Below, piece after piece: positions 13,391 to 21,506 of a stretch of 36,565 nucleotides of DNA; positions within the stretch are counted from its first letter, which is position 1, and every line of letters begins with the position of its first letter. The notes beneath the pieces were generated by a model that was given only the letters and a program-made list of their open reading frames with translations, did not search any database and was not told the origin of the DNA. Origin of the DNA: a virus; the IMG/VR virus record IMGVR_UViG_3300047200_000219, positions 1 through 36,565 of that record; one strand, 5' to 3'. The position numbers and the translations under genes are program-made.

Positions 13391-13550
13391 AGAAGAGGAA
13401 GATGTTATTATCCATCCCTTTGTACCACCTACACCACCACCTAAGTGTAAACAATGGGCGCATCCAGAGTGGAGAGGTAACGCAACAGAGGGATTCTGGA
13501 TTTGTGTTGATGATCGAGAATGGGAAGCAACTATATTTGAGGATGCATAA
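13383..13550 (+). CDS. Small acidic/proline-rich protein
   Basis: 55 aa: MIEEEEDVIIHPFVPPTPPP, then CKQWAHPEWRG and FWICVDDREWEA. Overlaps the RHH gene by 8 bases and the next gene by one (TAATG). Two cysteines and four tryptophans; no family recognised. Confidence 0.5.
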   Translation: MIEEEEDVIIHPFVPPTPPPKCKQWAHPEWRGNATEGFWICVDDREWEATIFEDA

Positions 13551-13792
13551 TGGAAACTGAGATCACAGCTGAGCAGTTCTATGAACGTATTGCTAAACTC
13601 CAGGAAGAGAAAACTCCACCTAAGGTATCAGAGGAACACCCACTAATGATCTGCATGAACAAGTCTTGCAATGCTCATTATACACTCCCTATGCCATACG
13701 AAGAGGCAAATAAAATGTTCCGCGACTTCTGTCCAAATTGTGTAATCTCCATATATGAGGAAGAAGATAGGAGAAGAGATCATGATAGATGA
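13550..13792 (+). CDS. Zinc-ribbon protein
   Basis: 80 aa. A helical N-terminal 25 residues, then CMNKSCNAHYTLPMP and FCPNCV, a four-cysteine ribbon, then an acidic/basic tail. TAATG start overlap. Likely adaptor; role unknown. Confidence 0.6.
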   Translation: METEITAEQFYERIAKLQEEKTPPKVSEEHPLMICMNKSCNAHYTLPMPYEEANKMFRDFCPNCVISIYEEEDRRRDHDR

Positions 13793-13946
13793 AATCAAGT
13801 GTAGTAAATGTGAATGCACAATAATGAAATGCTTCATAGGAATAGATGAAATTGTTAAAATGGCAAAGTTAGAGTTTCATTGTCTTAACTGTGGTAATCG
13901 TATGATAACAGATATAACAAAGGAGTGGTTTACGGATGTCAGATGA
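13782..13946 (+). CDS. Zinc-ribbon mini-protein
   Basis: 54 aa from the ATG at 13782, with ATAGGAG upstream. CSKCEC at 7-12, C17 and CLNCG near residue 34-38 give a zinc ribbon. Overlaps both neighbours by 11 bases. Confidence 0.58.
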   Translation: MIDEIKCSKCECTIMKCFIGIDEIVKMAKLEFHCLNCGNRMITDITKEWFTDVR

Positions 13947-14121
13947 TTTAAAGTTACTACCAGGGCAAATTGCATGTTCTTGCTCCCATTGTGGACAGTT
14001 ACAGGCAATAATGCAGGGGCATAAAGGAGGATACCCCAAGAAACATACCTGTTGCTATTGTGGGTATCGTTTCCCTGTACAATCTACTCAGGTACACGGA
14101 CACAATTATAGGGATGAGTAA
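13936..14121 (+). CDS. Zinc-ribbon mini-protein
   Basis: 61 aa: CSCSHCGQL and TCCYCGYRF form a classic paired-knuckle zinc ribbon separated by a glycine/lysine loop, with a histidine-containing tail (STQVHGHNY). Preceded by AAGGAGTGG. Third consecutive zinc-ribbon gene. Confidence 0.62.
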   Translation: MSDDLKLLPGQIACSCSHCGQLQAIMQGHKGGYPKKHTCCYCGYRFPVQSTQVHGHNYRDE

Positions 14122-14125
14122 ACTC

Positions 14126-14133
14126 TATATATA
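14126..14133 (+). promoter_or_regulatory. TATA element of gene 14155
   Basis: TATATATA is centred about 25 bases before the ATG at 14155 with no ribosome site between them, the leaderless pattern. Confidence 0.5.
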
Positions 14134-14154
14134 CCTATTTTCAATATATATGTG

Positions 14155-14319
14155 ATGGTTAACTTAAAACTTGAAGAGTATTGTAAATCCCAACTTGCTT
14201 TGATACAGCGATTGGATACAGATCATATCATTACACAGAGGAAGAGACACTTCCTTGCACAGAAGATGATGCTATCAGAGATATTAGAGGCAAATAATAA
14301 AGGAGAATTCGATGAATAA
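14155..14319 (+). CDS. Helical hypothetical protein
   Basis: 54 aa, starting MVNLKLEEYCKSQLALIQRL, all-helical by eye. Leaderless start at ATG 14155 (GTG 14152 possible). It overlaps the next gene by 8 bases, and its 3' end carries that gene's AAAGGAG ribosome site. Confidence 0.5.
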   Translation: MVNLKLEEYCKSQLALIQRLDTDHIITQRKRHFLAQKMMLSEILEANNKGEFDE

Positions 14320-14671
14320 CGATCAGAGTAGGGGAAGAGAGAAAAAATTAGACCGCGTGGTTCCTAGATGTATCACGATATATCGGTCACAAGATGAGGC
14401 TTTGAAGGCAGCGAATATTAATTTATCTGGTAAAATCCAGTGGTTTTTGGACACTTTTGTCCTACCAACAGAGATTAATGAGAAGTTCATGCCGAACGCT
14501 GAGAGGATCTTCATCTCAGAAACAGAAGGCATTAAGGATTATCTACGTAAATTCGGTGAGGAAAAGACAATAGCGTATGTAAGGAAGATTATCGATGATA
14601 AGATGGGTATCCCTGTAACAATGAAACAGGCAGAGAACTTCTGGATTAAGTGGAAGCATCTGGTAGCATGA
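14312..14671 (+). CDS. Probable ribbon-helix-helix-type DNA-binding protein
   Basis: 119 aa. The segment from about residue 17 to 51 (RCITIYRSQDEALKAANINL, then SGKIQWFLDTFV) has the strand-helix-helix layout of RHH proteins with the common INLS turn between helices. The C-terminal 65 residues are helical and charged. AAAGGAG lies upstream. Likely a transcription regulator; weaker match than the 13067 gene. Confidence 0.5.
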   Translation: MNNDQSRGREKKLDRVVPRCITIYRSQDEALKAANINLSGKIQWFLDTFVLPTEINEKFMPNAERIFISETEGIKDYLRKFGEEKTIAYVRKIIDDKMGIPVTMKQAENFWIKWKHLVA

Positions 14672-14844
14672 GTTACACATCTCCCTGCTTCGATTGTAAA
14701 ACCCACTTACAATCCCTTCCCTGTAGGTGGAAAACAGAAGTAGAGATCCTTACACTTGCTGCTGACATGCCTACCTTTATGGTAATCGAATGCCCCCACC
14801 AGAAGATGATCAACGATCCTGCTAAACTTATAGAGTGGATATGA
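14668..14844 (+). CDS. Cysteine-motif protein, paralogue of gene 7224
   Basis: 58 aa from the ATG at 14668 (ATGA overlap with the previous gene). PCFDC, SLPCRWKTEVEILTLA, ECPHQK and LIEWI match the 7224 gene in order and spacing. Metal binding by four cysteines and a histidine is likely; function unknown. Confidence 0.62.
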   Translation: MSYTSPCFDCKTHLQSLPCRWKTEVEILTLAADMPTFMVIECPHQKMINDPAKLIEWI

Positions 14845-15878
14845 AAACCATACTCTTCTTTGGATTGATTCGTCCTTACAAGGGATTAGAATTACTTATA
14901 GAAGCAGTTAGAGATCTAGACGTTAAGTTACTAGTAGTTGGAGAGGTATGGGAAGATGATACAATTATTGAGAAACTCACTAATAACCCTAAAATTGAAT
15001 TTATTCGTGGTTATGTTGATGATATTAGAATCCCTGCTTATTTTAACCGTGCTGATGTATTGGTACTTCCCTACCTGAGAGCATCATCATCCGGAGTTGC
15101 GCATATAGGTATGTCATTTGGATTACCTATTGTTTATACTGATGTAGGAGGATTAAGGGAGTCTATGCGTGGATATGAGGGTGGAATATGTGTAAAGGAT
15201 CCAAAGCGGTTGAGAATGGTTATAAGAACCGCATTAATCCTGTCTGAATATGCTCCCTTCCCTATTCCAAAAGGCATGACATTCAAAGAACTTGCTAATG
15301 AATGGGATGTCGTTAACCCTACTATCATAGGGCCATCTCATAGGTTTGAATCAGGTATCTCGCATTACACTGTATCACTTTCTAACTCTTTACGGGATCC
15401 TAATGTCATACTTTTCAGAAACATGCTCCCTAAATTCCTATTCCCTGGAAAAGATAGAGTAGGTAATGCACATACAACACATATATTTACAGGGTGTTGG
15501 ATTGAGTTACTAGACTGGTACAATCCCTTTACTTGGATTCGTGCAGGAGGATACCTTAATCACGATGTAATCCTTGAATGGTGGACTTCATCCGTCGCTC
15601 ACATGTACCTCTTCATCATGCTATTCTATAGAAGAAACTACATTATAGAGATGCACGAAACAATAGATCCTATGGAGCACTCTAACATCTTACTACGCAC
15701 GTATAGCAGGATAATGGGAGCACTTATCAGAAGGTTAGCATCTTCATATGTCGTTCACTCTAATGCTGATAAAGTTGCTATAAACTTGTATTATAACATC
15801 CCACCAGATAAGATTAAAGTAATTCCACATGGCATTTACGATTACCATAAAAAGAATATTATAATAGAAGGAGAATAG
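14841..15878 (+). CDS. GT-B glycosyltransferase with reversed domain order
   Basis: 345 aa from the ATG at 14841 (ATGA overlap). Residues 1-130 are what is normally the C-terminal, donor-sugar domain of a family 4 enzyme: ILFFGLIRPYKGLELLIEAV, LLVVGEVWED, then ADVLVLPY and SSSGVAHIGMSFGLPIVYTD with VGGLRES. Residues 159-345 are what is normally the N-terminal, acceptor domain: TIIGPSHRFESGISHYTVSL opens it, NPFTWIRAGGYLNHDVILEWW and a membrane-facing helix follow, and it ends ADKVAINLYYNIPPDKIKVI plus PHGIYD, the usual interdomain linker. The breakpoint is at the domain linker, as for a circular permutation. Membrane-associated sugar transfer is likely; substrate unknown. Confidence 0.85.
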   Translation: MKTILFFGLIRPYKGLELLIEAVRDLDVKLLVVGEVWEDDTIIEKLTNNPKIEFIRGYVDDIRIPAYFNRADVLVLPYLRASSSGVAHIGMSFGLPIVYTDVGGLRESMRGYEGGICVKDPKRLRMVIRTALILSEYAPFPIPKGMTFKELANEWDVVNPTIIGPSHRFESGISHYTVSLSNSLRDPNVILFRNMLPKFLFPGKDRVGNAHTTHIFTGCWIELLDWYNPFTWIRAGGYLNHDVILEWWTSSVAHMYLFIMLFYRRNYIIEMHETIDPMEHSNILLRTYSRIMGALIRRLASSYVVHSNADKVAINLYYNIPPDKIKVIPHGIYDYHKKNIIIEGE

Positions 15879-15886
15879 ATATATAC

Positions 15887-16123
15887 ATGGCAAGAGAGCA
15901 GAAGTTTAAGGAAATGGAGGGAGAAATTAAGGAACAATTAGAGAAGGGTAATATTAAGGAACTAGCAAAGAGCAAGAACCCGATAATGGATCTCATGAAG
16001 GATCTTAAGAACGATCCGGAGTTCAGACCGTATCTCGTACCGATCCCCGATTACGGAGCTGTTAATTGTTTAATCTCCATGAAGGTTCTTCGAGAATTGC
16101 AGAAACTAAATGATAAATCCTAA
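15887..16123 (+). CDS. Hypothetical charged protein
   Basis: 78 aa, starting MAREQKFKEMEGEIKEQLEK, helical and lysine/glutamate-rich, ending VLRELQKLNDKS. GAAGGAG lies 13-14 bases before the ATG. No family recognised. Overlaps the next gene by 14 bases. Confidence 0.55.
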   Translation: MAREQKFKEMEGEIKEQLEKGNIKELAKSKNPIMDLMKDLKNDPEFRPYLVPIPDYGAVNCLISMKVLRELQKLNDKS

Positions 16124-16379
16124 CCTTAAACTTTATAGAACATTTCTATCGAAAGAAGAAGCAGAGAACCTTCTGTTAGTCTTTCCCTATTTTGAGGAAT
16201 TTTTAGACACTTTTATTCAGCGACATTATCCTATCTCAAAGTGTACTCGAGAGATGGTTGCTTGCCTCCCACAATTCACAGAAAAGGAAGAAGCATTCCT
16301 AACAGGTATCTACAGGAAGTTCGATGATAATCCTAAGAGGAACTGGTATGCGAAACAGCAAGAAAAAGAAAACCTATAG
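16110..16379 (+). CDS. Hypothetical protein
   Basis: 89 aa, starting MINPNLKLYRTFLSKEEAEN, mostly helical with two cysteines (C45, C52). No family recognised. Overlaps both neighbours. Confidence 0.52.
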   Translation: MINPNLKLYRTFLSKEEAENLLLVFPYFEEFLDTFIQRHYPISKCTREMVACLPQFTEKEEAFLTGIYRKFDDNPKRNWYAKQQEKENL

Positions 16380-16503
16380 AGTCTATACTTGTATTCATCT
16401 TCTTTGGGATGGATCTAGGTGCCTCAATTTTGGCTGCAATAGAGAGTGTAATGGTACCTGCATCACCTTAAAGCGTATTAAAAATGTATCCAAAAATGAG
16501 TAG
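16348..16503 (+). CDS. Cysteine-rich mini-protein ending the plus block
   Basis: 51 aa: a basic start (MRNSKKKKTYRVYTC), then C25, C30, C34 and C38. It overlaps the previous gene by 32 bases, which lowers confidence. It is the last plus-strand gene before the convergent virion module. Confidence 0.42.
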   Translation: MRNSKKKKTYRVYTCIHLLWDGSRCLNFGCNRECNGTCITLKRIKNVSKNE

Positions 16504-16537
16504 GTGATTGGTGCAGGCAGAGGGGGTCATCCAAAGT

Positions 16538-16873
16538 TCAGTCCTGCATATTCTCGTCTATCTTTCCCTCTATATCAACGTTATCTGTATTATTATCTAA
16601 GCGGAATACTTCTCCCCTATCTGCTTTATCTGTATTTTCCAATGCTCTTCTCCGCGCTATTGCAGCAGGCATTTCGGTATCTACTAACTCCCTGAATTTA
16701 ATCCAGCATTCACCGCAGAAGCATACGGATACCTCACCGTGTATCTTACTCTCGAAGTCGGTAAACCCTCCGTTAATATCGGCTGCAATCTCAACCCGAT
16801 GTAAAGCGAACCCACAACCACAACAGATGGTATCGAACTCAGGAAGTGCATCCTCTAAAAACTTCTCATCCAT
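16538..16873 (-). CDS. Zinc-motif protein
   Basis: 111 aa. CCGCG at 17-21 and CFCGEC at 51-56 form a probable zinc site; the second half is basic then acidic and low in complexity. It is the last gene of the minus-strand virion module and starts in a TAATG overlap with the gene upstream. Role unknown. Confidence 0.6.
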   Translation of the reverse strand: MDEKFLEDALPEFDTICCGCGFALHRVEIAADINGGFTDFESKIHGEVSVCFCGECWIKFRELVDTEMPAAIARRRALENTDKADRGEVFRLDNNTDNVDIEGKIDENMQD

Positions 16874-17028
16874 TAGATTTCTAACCCCAATTCAGAAGTC
16901 TTCCTGTCTATAGCGAATCCCACATTAACAGGATGCCCTACCCCTAACCCAGAGTTGTCCACCATGACTTCGTATAGAGTCATAACATAGACACTATGAT
17001 CGTACTCAAGCAGGTAGTCTTTATCCAT
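16873..17028 (-). CDS. Hypothetical mini-protein
   Basis: 51 aa: MDKDYLLEYDHSVYVMTLYE, then a glycine/valine-rich stretch and RKTSELGLEI. TAATG overlap with the following gene. Beta-rich by eye. No family recognised. Confidence 0.5.
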   Translation of the reverse strand: MDKDYLLEYDHSVYVMTLYEVMVDNSGLGVGHPVNVGFAIDRKTSELGLEI

Positions 17029-17062
17029 TGTTAAAATTTTGTAGCAGGGTATATAACTCTTT

Positions 17063-18205
17063 CTACATTAAAAACAAACATATTGCAGTTATAGCAGTTC
17101 CATAAAGACCTTTAGAATTATAAATTTCATCAAATGATACCCCCGAATTTGAGGATAAATATACTCTTGAATCTGTATTAACCCCATACCCACAAGAAAC
17201 AGCAATATAAGAATCCAATTGATATACTGAATAAATCTGCTTATCCGTTGTTAGGATCAGATCCCACGCTGAACCGTTATATCTTTCAAGTTTTTTATTA
17301 TCTGTATTTAATACCCTAAACCAATTAGTATCGGTATAAAAGAACAGATGGTAACTCCCAGCTGAAGTTATAGGGGTTATAGTAGTTAGATTATCATTAC
17401 ATGAAAACGAATAATTACTCCCCCCGGTGGTCATATAACCATATATAATAGAACCATCAGAAATAATCCAATTTAATATTATCCCTGTTAGAGTATGGTC
17501 TATAGACCAAGTCAATCCATCGGGTGAGGTATAGATATCTGTATCATTTCCATTAATACATGCGCATATGTAATTAGATCCCCAATAAAATACCTTAAGG
17601 CATTTATCCCCCCCACCAGAGGTTCCAGGGTCTATCTTTTTTATCCAGTTATCGCCACCATCTATACTAGAATACAATACAGGATGCCAATTATAGTTTA
17701 AATAATACTGCCCGGCAACAAATAAAAGTCCACCAGAATTAAATATAGATGGCCAGTTATAAAATCCGTTGGTATCTGGTGTTTTTAATGGTGCAAAACT
17801 ATAACCATATGTTGTAGAATATGCAATAGAGCCATTAGCACCACCACCGGACAAAATCCTACTGTTGTTATTATTTTCTATACAAGTAATTACCGTATCA
17901 CCTATTTTAGTACTTGTTATAAAATTCGTACAATTATCTATTGTTGTTTTAATAAATCCATTTAGTCCGATTATTATACCAACTATTCCCACAGAAGAAT
18001 GTGCAATATATTTACCACTAGAATCTAAGGATACCAGCATATTAGCACCCACAACAGGAGGACCGGACTTAGAGGCATACCACTTCCCATCAGAACCCAT
18101 AAATGCCTGTAAATTATTGCCTACAGAAACACTAGGAGTAGACTTACAGTAATACTTACCATCACTTCCCATTACTACGCTTACTTTATCCCCGGGTGCA
18201 GTCAT
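17063..18205 (-). CDS. Tail-tip protein: N-terminal repeats plus BNR-type beta-propeller
   Basis: 380 aa from the ATG at 18205 (GTG at 18220 possible). The first 75 residues hold three copies of a short unit seen as MGSDGKYYCKS, MGSDGKWYASK and LDSSGKYIAHS. The rest has Asp-box turns (SSIDGGDNWIKK, TSPDGLTWS, SSNSGVSFDE), the signature of sialidase-type beta-propellers that bind or process surface glycans. Position right after the tail hub in the order of transcription suggests a receptor-binding tip or fibre. Confidence 0.65.
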   Translation of the reverse strand: MTAPGDKVSVVMGSDGKYYCKSTPSVSVGNNLQAFMGSDGKWYASKSGPPVVGANMLVSLDSSGKYIAHSSVGIVGIIIGLNGFIKTTIDNCTNFITSTKIGDTVITCIENNNNSRILSGGGANGSIAYSTTYGYSFAPLKTPDTNGFYNWPSIFNSGGLLFVAGQYYLNYNWHPVLYSSIDGGDNWIKKIDPGTSGGGDKCLKVFYWGSNYICACINGNDTDIYTSPDGLTWSIDHTLTGIILNWIISDGSIIYGYMTTGGSNYSFSCNDNLTTITPITSAGSYHLFFYTDTNWFRVLNTDNKKLERYNGSAWDLILTTDKQIYSVYQLDSYIAVSCGYGVNTDSRVYLSSNSGVSFDEIYNSKGLYGTAITAICLFLM

Positions 18206-19944
18206 ACCTTCTTCGCCCACACATCCCCGATACTTCCACCTAATCTTAATAGAACCTGAGTTGAATCCGTAGCGGAAACAGTAAGAACTGTTGCCTGAGT
18301 AGTATTAGCATTCCTGTTAATCGCGGTATTATACGCTTTATTAGCATTAGCGAAGTCATCCAGGATAAACATATCAACATCACCATACTCGAGAAGTACT
18401 GGTTTATACTGGTTCCAGGTTACTCCTATTAGTCTGGTATCTATTACTTCCGGAGTTGCTTTGATCTTACAGGGTACGTTGTAAAGATAATGTGTACTTC
18501 CATCAGTAGGGTCGTGCGAAGCAACAGTGGTAGTTGAATCTATCCATGTTGCCGCCTGAGTAAGTAATACTCTATCTCCTAATGTAATACTCTTCCAGAC
18601 ATCCGTATCAGTAAGATAAAAGGATCCATATGGTTGAGAGGTAGCAGTCGTCCTTAATATAATAGATGCCTTTAAATCTACACCATCCTGGTCTATTGCG
18701 CCCATAGCATCTATCGTAGTCTGCTTCAACCCGTTGCCATAAGTAGAGGTGGATGCATAGGAATCATATTCCGGTATTAGTACTCGAGGACGTACCATTG
18801 CTCCTGCGTGGTGAGCGTATGCATAGGTAGCAGCAGAAGTAATACCCTTAATATTCCTGCCTATTGTTCCATATATCCTACCAGATGCTTTATTAGAATA
18901 CGTCATAGATTCTGAACCTATTACGATATTACCATTGATAGATATAGACGCATCCGGAGAGAACCTGAATTCATGGAGGTTTAATACATCAGCGTTTATT
19001 GGATGTGCTGCGGCGGTACTAAGATATCCTCTTGATGCTGTATTGGTTATAGTAAGTGTGGTAGCGGTTTTACCTATGATTGTAAACATTTCAGCATCTA
19101 TTGCAACCAACCCGGGTGGGAAGTACCATGTAGTATCAGCTACGGGAATAATCGTAGCGGTAGCGGTAATAGCATTAGTAAGATAACTTTCAGTAGTAGT
19201 TAACGTAGAGAACTTAGTGAAGTTTGAATCCGCAGTTATAATAGATGTCATCCTTGCTGATTCCGGAGAACTTCCTACTGCCTGAACTGAAGTGAATACC
19301 TTATCCTGGTTCTGCTTCTTAACTAACTGGAATGCATTAGTATTATTTACATACGAAGTGTTAGCGGAGATATCCCCCAAATGAGTAGAGATCCTGAAGA
19401 TATAATCTCCGTACTTAGGTTTACCCTCCGAATCATAGGATTCAATCGCCTGATCTACTTCCCATTCTAATTTACCTAATCTAACTACATTAGATAAATG
19501 TGAGAGGCAGGAACCCGGGGTAACATGGTACCATAACTTAGGTTCCGTAACTCCCTGCGGGCAGTCTGAATAATCTACCCCATACTGATTCCATTTGAGT
19601 GACCATTTCGTAGCACTAAATGTGGGTAGAAGTGCTTTACAGATAGTAGATACCAACGTACCCTGATAGATTGTATCTGATTCCTGAAGAGTATCTCTTA
19701 GTAAACATGCTGCACCTTCTGAGTGAACGTGCCATACGGGTTTATTATCGTCTTTATCAATCCTTTTTATAATGCCTGTAAACTGGTGAAACCCGTTAAC
19801 ATACCAGTTCTGCGCCTTCCCTTCTTTAATCATTGTTGCCTGAGATGCAGTTACATTATAGAAATCTACATCACAGATGGGAACCTGTCTAAACCTCTTC
19901 TGGATAACGAGGTTCTTAATATTAGTCATATCGAAGGAAGTCAT
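18202..19944 (-). CDS. Tail hub / baseplate protein
   Basis: 580 aa. FTGIIKRIDKDDNKPVWHVH and the later DVWKSITLGDRVLLTQ segment resemble the OB-like and ring domains of tail-hub proteins of the gp27/late-control D type, here with a long central insert of beta-rich T/S/A-rich sequence (260-400). It follows the tape measure and distal-tail genes, the expected place for the hub that closes the tail tube and carries receptor-binding proteins. The call rests on fold-type segments plus synteny. Confidence 0.65.
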   Translation of the reverse strand: MTSFDMTNIKNLVIQKRFRQVPICDVDFYNVTASQATMIKEGKAQNWYVNGFHQFTGIIKRIDKDDNKPVWHVHSEGAACLLRDTLQESDTIYQGTLVSTICKALLPTFSATKWSLKWNQYGVDYSDCPQGVTEPKLWYHVTPGSCLSHLSNVVRLGKLEWEVDQAIESYDSEGKPKYGDYIFRISTHLGDISANTSYVNNTNAFQLVKKQNQDKVFTSVQAVGSSPESARMTSIITADSNFTKFSTLTTTESYLTNAITATATIIPVADTTWYFPPGLVAIDAEMFTIIGKTATTLTITNTASRGYLSTAAAHPINADVLNLHEFRFSPDASISINGNIVIGSESMTYSNKASGRIYGTIGRNIKGITSAATYAYAHHAGAMVRPRVLIPEYDSYASTSTYGNGLKQTTIDAMGAIDQDGVDLKASIILRTTATSQPYGSFYLTDTDVWKSITLGDRVLLTQAATWIDSTTTVASHDPTDGSTHYLYNVPCKIKATPEVIDTRLIGVTWNQYKPVLLEYGDVDMFILDDFANANKAYNTAINRNANTTQATVLTVSATDSTQVLLRLGGSIGDVWAKKV

Positions 19945-19951
19945 GTTATCC

Positions 19952-20569
19952 TCAATTTATATCACACCTGAACGTAGATGCAACTCCATGAGAAGCAGTA
20001 GTAATCCCCTGTAAATCAACTGCATGCGTAATCCCAGCTATATCTTGTATCCCTGTAAGAGCTACAGGATGATCTAAACCTGATATATCCTGTATCCCCG
20101 TAAGGTTTATAAGAGTTGGATCCGGATTAGCGGTTATAACCACCCCGTCTATGTATACTTCTAATGCTGCCTCATCCCACGGATCTCTTGCCTCAAACAT
20201 TATAGAAGTTATATCAGAATTAAAAAGACTTCCTCTATTAAATATATAATGATGTGTGAGTAAATCAGCAGGAGGAATACTAAACTCATAACTCCCGTTA
20301 ATCGTTATTTTAAGATCCTGTATTCCACTTATAGTATTCTGGAACTTATAATCGAATACAAATCCACTTACTCCGGTATTAGTAAACGTCTGGGAGGCAT
20401 AAGATGAACCATTCCCCGCTTTAAGATATAGACTCCAACTACCGCCATCACTAGTTAAAGCAACGTGTATCTGAGAATGTTCTATTGTGGTAGCATCCCC
20501 TCCTAACGTCCAGTTATCTATATCAGGCCAAGAACCTGTTTCAAAACTACCGTTAGCGAAGAGTACCAT
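19952..20569 (-). CDS. Carbohydrate-binding-like tail protein with C-terminal repeats
   Basis: 205 aa. NGSFETGSWPDIDNWTLGG is the opening typical of jelly-roll carbohydrate-binding modules (CBM4/9-like), followed by beta strands and an IDGVVI end. The last 45 residues hold two near-identical units (LTGIQDISGLDHPVA, LTGIQDIAGITHAVD) and a decayed third (LQGITTASHGVA). It lies between hub and distal-tail genes, consistent with glycan contact at the tail tip. Confidence 0.6.
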   Translation of the reverse strand: MVLFANGSFETGSWPDIDNWTLGGDATTIEHSQIHVALTSDGGSWSLYLKAGNGSSYASQTFTNTGVSGFVFDYKFQNTISGIQDLKITINGSYEFSIPPADLLTHHYIFNRGSLFNSDITSIMFEARDPWDEAALEVYIDGVVITANPDPTLINLTGIQDISGLDHPVALTGIQDIAGITHAVDLQGITTASHGVASTFRCDIN

Positions 20570-20577
20570 GTTTATTC

Positions 20578-21051
20578 CTAGTAGGTATCAGTCATCGTTA
20601 TAGTAAACTGGTTAGCATCGAATCCCGGGCATCTTGGATTAATCACCATTTTTAACCACACTGAGGTGCTCGTAGTAGTTGCCATATCACCAAAGGTTAA
20701 AGCAGCAGGATCGGTATGAGCAAAGGGTTGGTACCAAGTATACGTGGTTGCTTGTGCCTGTGTGTCTGTATTTGAGGTTGCTTTACAACAAAACAGGTTA
20801 GCATAGGTTGAGGTGCAGGTTGCTGAAATATAAAGAGTTGCCGATGGGAAGGTAACTAAATCCTCATTCTTAAAGTAAATCTTCCTGTAGTTAGTGGTAC
20901 CTGTAAGAGCATATGCTTTAGAAACAGTAGCAAATGTATTCCCTATCTGTGTGGAGGTAATCGTTGCTGAGGTAATTGCACCCCCGTTAGTTGCTGTTTC
21001 ATTCCATACTGCTGACTGGTACCATTTGTAATTCGCTGCGTTAATTGCCAT
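20578..21051 (-). CDS. Structural tail protein
   Basis: 157 aa, starting MAINAANYKWYQSAVWNETA, rich in T, S and A with beta-strand alternation. One-base stop-start overlap with the gene before it. No specific family; a tail role is inferred from position and composition. Confidence 0.55.
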   Translation of the reverse strand: MAINAANYKWYQSAVWNETATNGGAITSATITSTQIGNTFATVSKAYALTGTTNYRKIYFKNEDLVTFPSATLYISATCTSTYANLFCCKATSNTDTQAQATTYTWYQPFAHTDPAALTFGDMATTTSTSVWLKMVINPRCPGFDANQFTITMTDTY

Positions 21052-21506
21052 TATGAACTCACCAGATCCAATTGTATTGTATAATTACAGATATCTCCCT
21101 CTCCTGATACGATATTATACGTCATCATTTTAGGTAATCCCTGATAGTTAATGGTTTCCGTAGATGAAACGGTATCCACAAGTATCAGATGCCATCTCCC
21201 ATTTACTAAATCAAGGTCTGTACTTCCGGTTGCATTATGGAAAACAGCGAGGTTATTGATCTCTTCTAAAACAGTTATGGGTTTGCGGGAATTATGATCG
21301 TACATCATCTGTCCGGTAACACTAACGGTATTTCCTTCTATTAAACCCATCGGGACACCAAAGAATCCCGCGAATGGAATAGAAGCAAGGATATTCCCCC
21401 CTCCAATATTCACTTGTCTTGATACTGCTGCACCGGGAGAGAGTCTATAAAGATACAGTGGTGTACCCTGATCGTTATACATTACAATATTAACATAAGA
21501 GGGCAT
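21051..21506 (-). CDS. Distal tail-like protein
   Basis: 151 aa, starting MPSYVNIVMYNDQGTPLYLY. Beta-rich, with a GSTDLDLVNGRWHLILVDTV segment near the end. It is directly downstream of the tape measure gene (one-base overlap), where distal tail proteins are encoded in siphoviruses. No decisive motif. Confidence 0.5.
   Translation of the reverse strand: MPSYVNIVMYNDQGTPLYLYRLSPGAAVSRQVNIGGGNILASIPFAGFFGVPMGLIEGNTVSVTGQMMYDHNSRKPITVLEEINNLAVFHNATGSTDLDLVNGRWHLILVDTVSSTETINYQGLPKMMTYNIVSGEGDICNYTIQLDLVSS

Noticed and set aside
16512-16548. TGCAGG/CCTGCA inverted repeat at the convergent junction as a bidirectional terminator
   Set aside because: Only 6 pairs with a 25-base loop and no T tract; could easily be chance.
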